DNA from: Azolla caroliniana
Lineage: Eukaryota; Polypodiophyta
Direction: 5' to 3'
DNA length: 64,000 nt
NCBI GenBank assembly: GCA_043228905.1
Contig: JBHGNT010000014.1
Span: 558,001-622,000 of the forward strand
Under the pieces are notes generated by a model. That model was not told the DNA's origin. It made no database searches and was given only the letters and a program-made list of their open reading frames with translations. The translations under genes and the position numbers were made by a program. This document shows positions 1-10,655 of this stretch, in pieces; position 1 is the first letter of the stretch; each line of letters begins with the position of its first letter.

Positions 1-112
1 AAGTCCCCCTTCCTTTCTCTGTCTGTTTAGAGCACGCTAACGATCCAGCACACTACGATCCGCCGCGCATACATAAGAAGAGCCCGAGTGCCTTCTTCAC
101 GTTTCCTTAACA
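1..112 (+). repeat. 5' LTR (3' part) of copia A
   Basis: Identical to 4981-5092. It ends TTAACA directly before the primer-binding site. Confidence 0.95.
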
Positions 113-124
113 TGGTATCAGAGC
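113..124 (+). other. Primer-binding site of copia A
   Basis: TGGTATCAGAGC directly abuts the LTR. It is the usual plant copia site complementary to the 3' end of initiator tRNA-Met. Confidence 0.93.
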
Positions 125-257
125 AGAGTAGCTCGTAAGGAAGAGTATAGCAGTGCCTTAATCTGAGAAAGTTATTTCTCTGGTTGCTGATAAGAAATCA
201 GAAAGTTACTTGTTGAAGTAACTAAAGCAAAACCCTGGTTTTTTGGAAGAAAAAAAA

Positions 258-2222
258 ATGGCTGCAGAGAATGTAGGCCAAATGGTCACAGAGAAATTAG
301 ATAAAAACAATTTCCCGGCGTGGAAATTCAGAATGACAAACTTTCTGATGGGGAAAGGATACTGGGATTACATTGAAGGAGACCTAGAAGAGGCTCCAGA
401 GATCCCAGAAGAGAATGCAACAGCTGCACATATTAAGGCATTTAAAGATTGGAATCAAGGGGCAAGGAAAGTAATGCATTGGCTATCACTCAGCATCTCA
501 GATTCAATGCTTGGGCATATACAAGATGCTATGCTCCCAAAAGAAGCTTGGGACAACTTGGTAAAACTGTTTGCTGTGAACACAAAGGCTAGAAAGCTCC
601 AGTTAAAGACTGAGCTAAATACCTTGGAGAAAGGTAAGATGTCAATAAATGAATATGCCCTAAAAATCAAGAGTATATGTGAATCACTTGCTTCTATCAA
701 TGTGAAGATAGAAGATGATGACAAAGTGGAAATATGCTTAAGAGGCTTAGGACCTCAATACAAGAGTTTTAAAACTTCTATGCTCACAAGGGATAGTATC
801 CCAAGTTTTTCAGATCTGGTCTCAATGCTTGTGGTAGAGGAAAGGAATCAGATGGATGATGCAAATAAAGGAAACTCAGAGAACGAGGGGCAAGCCCTCT
901 ATAATAATGCCGGAAGAGGCCGAGGAAGAGGCCATGGAAGATTTGGCTCAGGAAGAACCAATAATAATGGCTTTCAAGGAAGAGGACAACAAGCTCATAG
1001 AGGAGGAAACAACAACAGAGGCAGGGGGAGCAACCGAGGTAGAGGTAAGCAAACTTATGTAAATGATGATGGCTGCTGGTATTGTGGTAAACCAGGCCAT
1101 ACACAGGCTGAATGTTACAAGAAACAAAATGATGAGAAAAGAGGAAAAGGACAACAGAGTAACTATGCCTCTACTAGTGAAGATTGTGAAAAGGAAGGTG
1201 GTTTTGTAGTGCAACATGAGATAGCAGCAGTGGCTGAAAGCTCACAGAAATGTAATGAAGAGTTTACGTGGTATGTAGACTCGGGGGCATCTAACCATAT
1301 GACTGGACATGCAAATTGGTTTGAGAGTTTAAGAGAACCAGAGGTTCCTGGTTATGTACAAACAGGTGATGACACAACTCACCAAATAAAACATGTTGGA
1401 GATATTCCATTGTGGGAAGAAAAAGGAAAGACTAAGTGTATGTTGAATGTGATGCATGTTCCAAATCTTGCTAAGAATCTGATTTCTGTTGGACAGATAG
1501 TAGAGCAAGGTATGCAAGTGAAGTTTAAGCAAAGTGGATGCTATATAGAAAAGAATGGAAAGCTCATTGCAAAAGGGAAGAGACAAGGAAGAATGTTTAT
1601 CTTGGATGTAGAAATGCCCAAACAGATTTCAGCCATGTTTGCAAATGGAACGAGTGTAATCTCAGATGTGGAAATGTGGCATAAAAGGATTGGCCATATA
1701 AGTATGCAAACATTAAAGAATATGTTGAGAAAAGATGCAGTGGCTGGACTGCCAAACTTGAAAAAGTGTGAAATGGGAAAAGTATGTGAAGCATGTCAAT
1801 ATGGTAAGCAAAACAGGTTGCCATTCCCTCATGAGAGACATGTAAGCAAAAATCTATTGGATTTGGTACATACAGATGTATGGGGACCAACAAAGAATGC
1901 ATCTATTGGTGGATGCAGATTTTATGTTACATTTATTGATGATTGTTCACGGAAGACATGGGTGTACTTCATGAAGGAGAAAAGTGAAGTATTTGACTGC
2001 TTTCGTAAGTTTAAATGCATGGTAGAAAAGCAGGCTGGTACAAGGATAAAATGTTTGAGATCTGATGGAGGAGGAGAGTATTTCTCCAATGAATTTTCTG
2101 ATTTTTTGTGTAATCAGGGAATAAGAAGACAGTTCACATGCCGATATACTCCACAGCAAAATGGAGTTGCTGAGAGGAAAAACAGAACTTTGGTGAACAT
2201 AGCAAGGGCAATGATGACTTAG
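258..2222 (+). CDS. Copia A gag-protease-integrase (first part of polyprotein)
   Basis: Encodes the structural protein and the protease and integrase parts of a copia polyprotein. The start is ATG at 258; the open frame begins upstream at a TTG, but the ATG fits copia gag N-termini (LDKNNFPAWKFRM follows). The UBN2-type gag domain is at about residues 10-200, followed by a Gly/Arg/Asn-rich linker and a CX2CX4HX4C zinc knuckle near residue 273. The retropepsin DSG is at about 341. The pre-integrase HHCC finger lies at about 475-520. The integrase triad is D540, D603 and E639 (D-D35-E). The frame stops at TAG (2220-2222) just after the catalytic core. The next codons continue the integrase C-terminus in the same frame, so this is a nonsense mutation inside the polyprotein rather than a gag/pol boundary. 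Confidence 0.93.
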   Translation: MAAENVGQMVTEKLDKNNFPAWKFRMTNFLMGKGYWDYIEGDLEEAPEIPEENATAAHIKAFKDWNQGARKVMHWLSLSISDSMLGHIQDAMLPKEAWDNLVKLFAVNTKARKLQLKTELNTLEKGKMSINEYALKIKSICESLASINVKIEDDDKVEICLRGLGPQYKSFKTSMLTRDSIPSFSDLVSMLVVEERNQMDDANKGNSENEGQALYNNAGRGRGRGHGRFGSGRTNNNGFQGRGQQAHRGGNNNRGRGSNRGRGKQTYVNDDGCWYCGKPGHTQAECYKKQNDEKRGKGQQSNYASTSEDCEKEGGFVVQHEIAAVAESSQKCNEEFTWYVDSGASNHMTGHANWFESLREPEVPGYVQTGDDTTHQIKHVGDIPLWEEKGKTKCMLNVMHVPNLAKNLISVGQIVEQGMQVKFKQSGCYIEKNGKLIAKGKRQGRMFILDVEMPKQISAMFANGTSVISDVEMWHKRIGHISMQTLKNMLRKDAVAGLPNLKKCEMGKVCEACQYGKQNRLPFPHERHVSKNLLDLVHTDVWGPTKNASIGGCRFYVTFIDDCSRKTWVYFMKEKSEVFDCFRKFKCMVEKQAGTRIKCLRSDGGGEYFSNEFSDFLCNQGIRRQFTCRYTPQQNGVAERKNRTLVNIARAMMT

Positions 2223-2228
2223 AAGAAC

Positions 2229-4586
2229 ATGCCATTATACTATTGGGCAGAAGCTGTAAATACAGCAAATTACATTTTAAATAGATGTATTACATCAGGA
2301 GTACATGAGGCAACTCCTGAAGAGTGTTTTTATGGCAGGAAGCCTAGCTTACAACACTTGAAAGTGTTTGGATGCCTTGCATATGTACATGTGCCTGCAG
2401 AAGTAAGAAGTAAGTTGGATCCAAAAGCAGAAAAATGTATCTTTGTTGGATATTCAGAAGAACAAAAAGGGTACAGATGTTATAACCCTGTGACTAAAAA
2501 GATTGTGACAAGTCGAGATGTGATATTTGATGAGTTGGCTAGTTGGTACAGCCCAAAACAGAATCTAGAGACTGATGAAGACTGTCAAAATGAAGACAAA
2601 GACAGATCAGAAAATGTAGAAGACTGTCACAGAGATGGAGACAAGGTTGGACAGCAAAGTCCAACATCAACAGAATGTTCTGGACCATCAAAAAGCTCAG
2701 ATGGTAAATCTGATTCAAATTCATGGAGTGGAAAAACTGGACAGAAAAAATCTGATGACAAAAAAGGAAAACAGAAAATGCCAGAGTATGAAATCCCGGA
2801 TGACCTATCAAAAAACATGGAAGATGAAGATTCAGATATGTCTTTGGATGACTTCCTTGGAATACAGGAAATGAAAATCCCTGGTATGGAAAAGGAAATA
2901 AAGAATGCAAATCAGAAACTGAGAAGATCAGATAGAGAGAAAAAGACTGTGGAAAGATTTGGGTATGATACATATATGGCTATGCACTATGCATATATGT
3001 CTAAGGTGGTACAGATCCCTGACCCAAACAGCTTTGAAGAAGCAAAATCTGAGAAGAAATGGATGGATGCAATGCAAGAAGAGATTGATGCATTGGCTGA
3101 GAACAAAACGTGGGATTTAGTGAAGTTACCAAAAGAGAAAAATGTGGTAGGCTGCAAATGGGTCTACAAGACAAAGCATGACTCCAATGGAAATGTAAGT
3201 AGACATAAAGCAAGATTGGTTGCAAAAGGATATGCTCAGATGCAAGGGATTGATTATGATGAGACTTTTGCACCGGTTGCAAAGATGGCAACCTTGAGAA
3301 CACTACTTGCTGTAGGAGCAGCCAGAAAATGGATTTTGCATCACATGGATGTAAAAAATGCTTTTTTACATGGTAACTTGGAAGAAGAAGTGTATATGAG
3401 TCAACCACCAGGTTTTGAAGATAAGAAACATCCTGATTATGTATGTAAGCTGAAAAAGGCTCTCTATGGACTGAAACAGGCACCAAGAGCATGGCACAGA
3501 GAACTTTCAGATTCTCTGAAAAATCTTGGTTTCAAAATGTCAAAAGCTGATCCTTCTTTGTATGTAAAAAGTGAAAATGATTGCATTGTTATTATTCTGA
3601 TTTATGTAGATGATTTGATTATTGGAGGAGATTCCGTGGATGAAATAAGAAAGTTGGAAAAAAATCTGGAAATGCAGTTTCATATGAAAGATTTGGGAGA
3701 TATGAGATATTTTCTTGGTATTGAAATCATCAGATCTGAAAGTGGTATATGTATGTTGCAAAAACAGTATGCAACAACTATGTTGAAAAAGTATGGTATG
3801 CTTGGATGCAAACCTATTGCTGTACCACTTGATAAAAACTGCAAGTTGAGGGCTGATTTGGGAGCCAAGATAGAAGATGTAAACATGTACAGGTCTATGG
3901 TGGGCAGCCTTATTTATTTGACTATAACAAGACCTGATTTGAGCTATGCTGTTGGATTAGTCAGCCAGTTTATGCAACAGCCAACAAAGCCACATTTGGA
4001 CTGCATCAGAAGGATTCTGAGGTATGTAAAAGCAACTCAGAACTTTGGACTATTTTACAGGGCTGATCTAGACATAAATCTGGAAGGATATACAGATGTT
4101 GATTGGGCTGGAAGCCAAACAGACAGGAGATCCACAAGTGGATACATGTTTACCTTGGGAAGTGCAGGAATTTCATGGAGTAGCAAGAAACAGGCTACTG
4201 TTGCATTGTCTAGTACTGAAGCTGAGTACAGAGGAGCTGCAATAGCCACATGTGAAGAAGTATGGATCAGAAGACTGCTTGCTGATCTGGGAGTATATAT
4301 AGATGGTGCTGTCACAATCTGGTGTGACAATATGAGCAGCATTCAGCTTGCAAAGAACCCAGTGTTCCATGCAAGAACAAAGCACATTGAGGTGCATTAT
4401 CACTTTGTTAGAGAAAAAGTGATGGAAGGTGAAGTTGATCTGGTGTATGTGAATACAAATCAGCAGGTTGCTGATATCCTTACGAAGGGATTGAGTGTGG
4501 AAAAACATACACAGTTTCGGAACATGATGGGAGTTGTAAACATTGATGAGATGGCTAAAAAAAAACAAAATGGAAAAGAAGATTGA
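2229..4586 (+). CDS. Copia A integrase C-terminus, reverse transcriptase and RNase H
   Basis: Same frame as the upstream part, separated only by the TAG. It starts in the integrase C-terminal region (YYWAEA, then CFYGRKPS and VFGCLAYVHVP). An acidic and lysine-rich linker follows at about residues 110-235. The RT runs from about 270 ([15 protein letters not shown]) through the catalytic YVDD at about 459. RNase H follows (YTDVDWAGS, SSTEAEYRG, WCDNMSS), ending in ADILTKGL. Length and order are normal for copia pol, and all RT and RNase H motifs look intact. Alone it could be translated only from an internal ATG or by read-through of the TAG. The activity of this copy is doubtful. Confidence 0.93.
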   Translation: MPLYYWAEAVNTANYILNRCITSGVHEATPEECFYGRKPSLQHLKVFGCLAYVHVPAEVRSKLDPKAEKCIFVGYSEEQKGYRCYNPVTKKIVTSRDVIFDELASWYSPKQNLETDEDCQNEDKDRSENVEDCHRDGDKVGQQSPTSTECSGPSKSSDGKSDSNSWSGKTGQKKSDDKKGKQKMPEYEIPDDLSKNMEDEDSDMSLDDFLGIQEMKIPGMEKEIKNANQKLRRSDREKKTVERFGYDTYMAMHYAYMSKVVQIPDPNSFEEAKSEKKWMDAMQEEIDALAENKTWDLVKLPKEKNVVGCKWVYKTKHDSNGNVSRHKARLVAKGYAQMQGIDYDETFAPVAKMATLRTLLAVGAARKWILHHMDVKNAFLHGNLEEEVYMSQPPGFEDKKHPDYVCKLKKALYGLKQAPRAWHRELSDSLKNLGFKMSKADPSLYVKSENDCIVIILIYVDDLIIGGDSVDEIRKLEKNLEMQFHMKDLGDMRYFLGIEIIRSESGICMLQKQYATTMLKKYGMLGCKPIAVPLDKNCKLRADLGAKIEDVNMYRSMVGSLIYLTITRPDLSYAVGLVSQFMQQPTKPHLDCIRRILRYVKATQNFGLFYRADLDINLEGYTDVDWAGSQTDRRSTSGYMFTLGSAGISWSSKKQATVALSSTEAEYRGAAIATCEEVWIRRLLADLGVYIDGAVTIWCDNMSSIQLAKNPVFHARTKHIEVHYHFVREKVMEGEVDLVYVNTNQQVADILTKGLSVEKHTQFRNMMGVVNIDEMAKKKQNGKED

Positions 4587-4609
4587 AGAGAACCTCAAGC
4601 AAGAATAAG

Positions 4610-4626
4610 TTGAGCTTGAGGGGGAG
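4610..4626 (+). other. Polypurine tract of copia A
   Basis: TTGAGCTTGAGGGGGAG directly precedes the 3' LTR. It is the usual copia plus-strand primer. Confidence 0.88.
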
Positions 4627-5092
4627 TGTTGAGAAGCAAGCTCAACATGGTATGTGATGCTTATGAGAAATAAGCTATAGTAGCTATTTAGCTACTAGTG
4701 AACAAAAAGGTAAAACAACTATTTAGCTAGTGACAGCTAATTAGCTAGTGAACAGCTATTTAGCGACTGACAGCTAATTAGCTACTGGCAGCTAATTAGC
4801 TGCATGTGTAATAACTTATGACTTAGGTAAAAGTAAGTGAGAGTGAATAGAAAGTAAGCAGTAAGAAAAAACAGAGAATAGTGAGTAGAGAACTCTGAGA
4901 GAGTCAGAGACCAGAAGACTGACGAGAGCAAGTTGAGCTCTACATGTAATAGAAGAAAACCATTTTGCTACTACAGAGGTAAGTCCCCCTTCCTTTCTCT
5001 GTCTGTTTAGAGCACGCTAACGATCCAGCACACTACGATCCGCCGCGCATACATAAGAAGAGCCCGAGTGCCTTCTTCACGTTTCCTTAACA
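4627..5092 (+). repeat. 3' LTR of copia A
   Basis: 466 bp, beginning TGTTGAGAAGC and ending TTAACA. The U3 part (about 4675-4803) is built of repeated AGCTAATTAGCT and AGCTATTTAGCT words, several of them palindromic. Copia D carries a diverged relative of this LTR. Confidence 0.93.
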
Positions 5093-7156
5093 GTGTGTAC
5101 CCGAGAGAATACGCCGTCCTTTTTCGACTTACAGTCGATGCTCTTGGTAGAGGAGAACCACGCGGGTGCGTCAATGAGCACGCACACTGACAACAAGATG
5201 ATGTACATGGAGGGAGATAGGCCCCGTGGACGCAGAGGATGAGGCGAGTCAGTGCGCAATGGAGGCGGCTTATGAGATCGAGAAGGAGGCACCGAAATGA
5301 TGCCGATAGCAATTCCGGACCCTCTGGAAACAGGGGGAATCGAGGCGATGAGAATAGGCAAGGGAAACCCTCCACGAAATGCTGGTACTATGGCAAGGAA
5401 GTCCACAGGGAGAGTGAGTGCTGGAAAAAGCCCGCCGAGTCCGAGAGGACCGGTTCCGGATCTAGTTCCAGACATACCGACAAAGGAAACCGGCAACTAT
5501 CGCACTACGCCGAAGGATCCAAAAAAGCCGGAAAAGGGTCTGCCTTCGTGACGAGACACGAAGCAAAGGCAATGAAGCAGACCACCCTGAAATTAGACGA
5601 GGTGTGGTACGTCGACTCCGGTGCGTCAAATCACATGACGAGCCATAAAGAGTGGTTCTTGTACCTAGAAAAACCGATGCAACCGGGAGTAGTCGCAATC
5701 GGAGACGACACTCCGAATCCGATCGCGAATGTCGGAGAAGTTCCCTTGAGCCATGTCGGGAAGAAAGGGAAACTCATGAACGCGCTACACATTCCGACAA
5801 TCACGAAGAACTTAGTGTCGGTCGAACAGATCGTCAACCAAGGGATGGAGGTCCGGTTTACACACCTCGGGTGCTTCATTGAGGAAGCATGGCGTGTTAT
5901 TGCGCACGGGCGTAGAGATGGGAGGATGTTCATCCTTGACTCTACTGACGGTGGCACAAGCGGGTCGGCCATCGACTTATGGCACAAGCGGGTAGGCCAC
6001 GTCAACTACCAGCGGCTTCAAGACCTGCAATCGAAACAAGTGGTGTTTGGATTGCCCAAATTTAGTGGCCGGAAGGCACAAATTTGTGAAGCCTGCCAGC
6101 TTGGGAAGCAACACCGACTTCTTTTCCCCAACGAGCGTAACTGGAGCCGGAACAAGCTCGACTTGATACAGTCTGATGTGTGGGAGCCGACACAAAACGT
6201 TAGTCTTGGCGGGAGCCGATATTTCGTCTCCTTCATCGACGACTACACGCGACACACGTGGATCTCCCTCATTGAGAGGAAGAGCGAAGTCTTCGACTGT
6301 TTCCGGGACCTCAAAGGGTTCGTGGAAACGGAAACAGGAATAAAGTTTAGGTGCTTGCGGTCAGATAGCGGAAAAGAATACTTTTCTGGTCAATTCAACG
6401 GTTATCTACAACAGATGGGAATTCGGCGCGAATTAAGTTATAGATACACGCCGGAGCAAAACGGTGTGGCTGAGAGGAAAAATCGGTCGGTTGTGGAAGC
6501 GGCATGGGCAATGTTGGAGGAGAAGACCTTGCCGAAGTACTACTGGGACGAGGCGGTAATGACCGCGGTATACATCCAAAATTGGATTGGAGAGAAAGTG
6601 TCGGCGCACGAGCTATATTTCGGAACGAAGCCGAACTTGCGACACTTACGAGTTTTTGGTAGCATTGCATATGTGCATGTGCCGCAGGAGAACCGGAGGA
6701 AGACGGACGCAAAGGCCGAGAAATGCATCTTGGTCGGTTACTCAAACAAGCAGAAGGGTTATAAGTATTATAACCCGCGCACCAAACAAGGGCGCGTGAG
6801 CCGCGACATTGTATTTGATGAGTCCGCGTCTTGGTACTTGCCTCTGACTCCGTCTCTCAACTCCAATCCGAGCTCTGGAGATGAGGTCAGGGAGATTGAG
6901 AAGCCTCCGGATGAGCCTGTGGAGACTCGATCGTGCATTCCCCGCGCAGGAAGCCGAGGAGACGGCTTATGCGCAAAGAGAAAGGGAAGAAGGTGTCGGA
7001 TAGGAACGAGTCAGACCGACGCGAGTCCGACTCCGAGGGAAGCGGTGACGGGTCTTCAAGAGTGAGGTCCGCGTTGGCCGAGAAGACCTCGACATCAGCT
7101 AATGACCGATTACGTAGATCTACCCACCATAAGAACCCAGTTGTGCAGTTCGGATA
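5093..7156 (+). mobile_element. Copia B, left-hand part (continues at 25042-27638)
   Basis: Internal DNA of a GC-rich copia element whose 5' LTR and gag start lie left of the window, beyond copia A. It begins in the last third of gag and runs to the integrase/RT linker. There copia E is inserted, with duplication GGATA (7152-7156 and 25042-25046), after which B resumes in register. Same family as copia C and E. Confidence 0.92.
5239..7065 (+). pseudogene. Copia B gag C-terminus, protease and integrase (decayed)
   Basis: The longest open stretch of B left of copia E. The gag frame enters from 5093 but meets TGA at 5240 and a 1-nt deletion near 5260-5280, which moves it into this frame. The zinc knuckle reads CWYYGKEVHRESEC, so the second Cys is lost. 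The protease WYVDSGASNHM is intact. The pre-integrase finger (HKRVGH...CEACQLGKQ) and the integrase core (SDVWEP, LRSDSGKEY, NGVAERKN) follow. Near 6911 a deletion of roughly 100 bp relative to C joins two parts of the Pro/Asp/Glu-rich linker out of frame, so the last 50 or so residues are spurious. The true linker continues in another frame to 7156. Confidence 0.85.
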
Positions 7157-7552
7157 TGAAAAGAATGGCGTGCGGAAGCAATATAGAAAACCGAACAACA
7201 GAAAACGCAGGTTTAATGGAAAGCTTAGGTTTGCACAGTACGCACGGGAGAGACAGAGAGAGTAAAAAACAGAACAATATTCGAAATAATACTCAATCTA
7301 TACATCGTGTGTGTTCAATGAACACTTTTATACAAGTCCTTTTCGGACTGACAGAAGTACTGACAGTACTTCAATGCTCATAAAGGAGCCCCTACACTAA
7401 CTCCCACATATATTCCTTGTGGAATATCTTTCCGATGGCCTCACGGTTTCTGCACCGATCCGGCCTTCCTACACACCGGTCTGCTTACCAGTACCGATCC
7501 GGTCCTCGGCTTGCTTAGTCGATCCGGCTGATGTTGAGCTTGTCTCTCAACA
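7157..7552 (-). repeat. 3' LTR of copia E
   Basis: On the minus strand it begins TGTTGAGAGACAAGCTC and ends CTTTTCA. It pairs with 24618-25041 and is a relative of the B and C LTRs. Confidence 0.92.
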
Positions 7553-8081
7553 CTCCCCCTCAAGCTCAACTTGAGGCTCTTTGGGATCTTCGGGATCACC
7601 AGTCCGGTTCCTCCTGGCTCCACACCTCGCTCGCGCTGCTCGGCCTGTTCGACTCCGCGCGCTTCGACCCTTCCGGTCGGCTTGTCTGCTTCCACGGCCC
7701 TTCACAGCTCCCTTGCTGTCGCAGTGTTGGCGCTTCTCCTGCTGCCTTCTTTTCCACTTGGCCCTCGATTGATTTAGTGTATCCGAATCAAACATCTGAA
7801 CCGACTCGGCTACCTCCGATCGGTTTTCGCTCTCGTCCGAGTTGGCTTTCTCCAACTCATCTTTGGTCTTCTCGCCCTTGACGATGTCATCTCCCCCATG
7901 CTTGGTTGGCTTTGGCTCTTTCTTTCGGCTGCTCCCCTTATGTCCGCTTTCTTCCGTGGATCCGCCCTCGGCTTCTTTAGCCGATCTGAAGTCGAATTCG
8001 TCATCCGACTAGGTGTCGCGGCCGGCATCACGGTCTTTTCCGCTCCTTTCCTGCTCCCTTCCTCGACGTCCCCCCCTCAAG
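7553..8081 (-). pseudogene. Copia E C-terminal extension after RNase H
   Basis: Between an inner polypurine-like tract (8071-8081, coding NLRG in the family) and the terminal tract next to the LTR lies a charged, Ser/Asp/Glu-then-Arg/Lys-rich coding segment. Its last 100 residues ([22 protein letters not shown], then a basic tail ending VELEGEC) match the same segments of B and C frame for frame. The stop TGA overlaps the first bases of the LTR. No known domain is recognised. Confidence 0.75.
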
Positions 8082-8546
8082 TTCGGCACATCGAGGTGAC
8101 ACAACCCAAGCGCACCCGAGAATTGCCGCAACTTGTCCAGACCAAGGTGCATAGTGAAGATGTCGGCATAGTGAAGATGTCGGCAGTTCGACTTCACCAG
8201 AAAGGACACGCTCACGGACAAAATGGTAGTGCACCTCAATGCGCTTGGTCCATGCGTGGAAAACGGGGTTCTTCGCGAGCTGGATGCTGCTGAGGTTGTC
8301 GCCGTTGATCATCGTCGGATCGGACACCTCCTCTTGCAGATCCTTAAGTAGCCGCTTCAACCATATGGCTTCGCATGTCGCGACAACCGCTCCTCGGTAC
8401 TCAGCTTCGGTGCTAGACAGTGCAACTGTCGACTGCTTCTTACTGCTCCACGCTATCGCGGCACTCCCAAGAGAGAACGCGTATCTGGACGTGGATCGGC
8501 GATCGGCGGCGTTGCCAGCCCAATCAACATTGGTGTAGCTGACCAA
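8028..8546 (-). pseudogene. Copia E RNase H domain
   Basis: Reads [39 protein letters not shown] and HYHFVRERV, the copia RNase H motifs. The catalytic region is largely present, but the C-terminus is scrambled by a 17-bp tandem duplication (8154-8187) and small deletions, so the ADIFTKPLG end is lost. A frameshift separates it from the RT part. Confidence 0.85.
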
Positions 8547-9021
8547 CTACAAGGTTGTACCAATCTGGTATATACAGTCCCCGGTCCTTAGTGCCGCTTA
8601 CGTACCGGAGTATGCGTTGCGCACACTGAAGGTGCTCCTCGGTAGGTCGCGCCATGAACTGATTGATCACCCCGAACGGGTAACTGAGATCGGGTCGGGT
8701 GATTGTCAAGTAGATAAGGCTTCTGACAATTTGTCGGAACATCGTCGGGTCGCATACCTTTCCGGAGTTGGGGCGAAGCTTCACGGTTCTAACCAAAGGA
8801 GTCGAGACGGACTTACAGTCGACCATCCCGAGTTTGAAGAGCATACTCAACACATAATGGCGTTGGCTGATCAATATGCCTTCGGGGGTAAGGATAACTT
8901 CGAACCCAAGGAAGTAATGAAGATCCCCCAGGTCCTTCATGTCGAACGATGCCGTAAGCTGAAGCTTCACGCGGTCGATTTCTCCTAGGTCGGTGCCGGT
9001 GATGACCAAGTCATCAACATA
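8524..9021 (-). pseudogene. Copia E reverse transcriptase, C-terminal half
   Basis: Starts right after the YVDD motif (VITGTDLGEIDRVKL), then FDMKDLGDLHYFLG and ITRPDLSYP, the copia RT thumb/connection. It is cut at the YVDD codons by copia C. The preceding RT part resumes at 14571 on the far side of C. Confidence 0.9.
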
Positions 9022-9418
9022 TGTTGAGAGACAAGCTCAACATCGGCCGGTTCGGCTGAAGAAGCCGAGGACCGGATCGGTTGGGACTGATCGGTTAGGC
9101 TGAGTGCGTAAACCAGGAGGTCGTTAGGAAAGATATTCCGTGAGGAATATATTTGGGAGTCAGTGTAGGAGCTCTTGATGAGCATTGAAGTACTGTCAGT
9201 ACTTCGGTCAGTCCTTCTAGGGGTTGCATAAAAGTGTTCACTGAGAACGTGTAATGTACAGATTGAGTATTATTTTTGAATATAGTTTTTTGTGTCTTCT
9301 CTCTCACTCTCTCTCTGTCTCTCCCGCATATACCGTGTAAGCTCAAGCTCTCAATTAAACCTGAGTTTCCTTCCTTCTGTTCGGTCTTCATACTTGCTTC
9401 CGCACGTTACTTTCTACA
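9022..9418 (+). repeat. 5' LTR of copia C
   Basis: 397 bp, TGTTGAGAGAC to TTTCTACA. It has a CT-rich stretch near 9300 and is nearly identical to 14174-14570. Confidence 0.93.
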
Positions 9419-9430
9419 TGGTATCAGAGC
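9419..9430 (+). other. Primer-binding site of copia C
   Basis: TGGTATCAGAGC immediately after the LTR. Confidence 0.93.
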
Positions 9431-9481
9431 GCGAGGGTTGAGAACCTCTCTACAGCCGACACAGCTTGACGAAGAAGAACG

Positions 9482-10630
9482 ATGGATAGAGGCATGGCGA
9501 GCTCGCTTCCAACAGAGAAGCTCGACAGAACCAACTACGCGTCTTGGTCCTACAAGATGCACCAGTACCTGCTCGGGCACGGCTACTGGAGTTATGTCGA
9601 AGGAGCTAATGACGCGGCACCCGAATCGACACACAAAGACTTCCCGTCGTGGGAGCAATCGGCGAGCAGGGTATTGTACTGCTTCGCGTCGTGTGTGGGT
9701 GAACAACTATTGAGCTATGTTCGGGATGCAAAGACGCCGAAGGGTGCGTGGGAAAATCTGAAGAAGATCTTTGCCGCGAGCACCACAACCAGGAAGCTCC
9801 AGCTCCGACAGGAGTTGAGCAACCTACGACAACGCGACTTGTCGGTGGCGGACTATACCTCGAAGATCAAGGATATCTGCGACTCCCTCGCCTCCATAGA
9901 GGTGAACATCGAGGAGAGCGAGATGGTCCAGATCTGTCTCAGAGGTTTGGTGTCGAAGTTCAGAGCGTTCCGAACGGCTGTGTGTACCTGGGAGAATACG
10001 TCGTCCTTTTTCGACTTACAGTCGATGCTCCTGGTAGAGGAGAACCACGCGGGTGTGTCTACAAGCACGCACACCGACAACAGAATGTTGTACACGGAGG
10101 GAGATAGGCCCCGTGGACGTGGAGGACGAGGCGAGTCGGCACGCAATGGAGGCGGCCAACGAGATCAAGGAAGAAGGCACCGAAGTGATGCCGACAGCAA
10201 CTCCGGACCCTCCGGAAACAGGGGGAGTCGAAGTGATGAGAACCGGCAAGGGAAGGCCATCGCGGAGTGCTGGTACTGTGGCAAGAAACTTGCAAGGGAA
10301 AGTGAGTGCTGGAAGAAGCGCGCCGATTCGGAGAGAAACGGCTCCAGACATACCGACAAGGGAAATCGACAGCAATCACACTACGCCGAAGACTCTGGGA
10401 GAGTCGGAGAAGGGTCTGCCTTCGTGACAAGACACGAAGCAAACTCAATGAAACAAAGCACCCCGAGATCGGACGAGGTGTGGTACGTAGACTCCAGTGC
10501 GTCAAACCACATGACGAGCCATAAGGAGTGGTTCTCGTACCTTGAAAAACCGATACAACCTGGAGTAGTCGCAATAGGAGACAACACTCCGCATCCGATC
10601 GCGAATGTCGGAGAAGTTCCCCTAAGTTAG
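9482..10630 (+). pseudogene. Copia C gag and protease
   Basis: Begins at ATG with MDRGMASSLPTEKLDRTNY, the family gag start. The gag domain covers about residues 10-200, followed by a Gly/Arg-rich linker. The zinc knuckle reads CWYCGKKLARESEC, so the zinc-binding His is missing. The protease reads WYVDSSASNHM, in which DSG has become DSS. The frame ends at TAG because of a 4-nt insertion near 10625 relative to B. Expected products are nucleocapsid and protease, but both key motifs are damaged, so this copy is probably dead. Confidence 0.9.
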
Positions 10631-10655
10631 CCATGTCGAACAGAAAGGGAAACTC

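Larger units (their letters stand above)
1..5092 (+). mobile_element. Copia A, near-complete Ty1/copia LTR retrotransposon
   Basis: The window opens inside the 5' LTR. The order is LTR, initiator-Met primer site, gag-protease-integrase-RT-RNase H, polypurine tract, 3' LTR, which is the standard copia order (integrase before RT). The visible 112 bp of the 5' LTR match the end of the 3' LTR base for base, so insertion is recent. The DNA right after the 3' LTR continues the gag gene of another element (B), so A is nested. The left target duplication lies outside the window. One nonsense codon interrupts an otherwise open polyprotein. The element is more AT-rich than the B/C/E family around it. 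Confidence 0.95.

Noticed and set aside
2220-2222. Programmed read-through stop in copia A
   Set aside because: It lies inside the integrase, not between gag and pol, and no obvious read-through context or downstream structure is seen. A point mutation is simpler.
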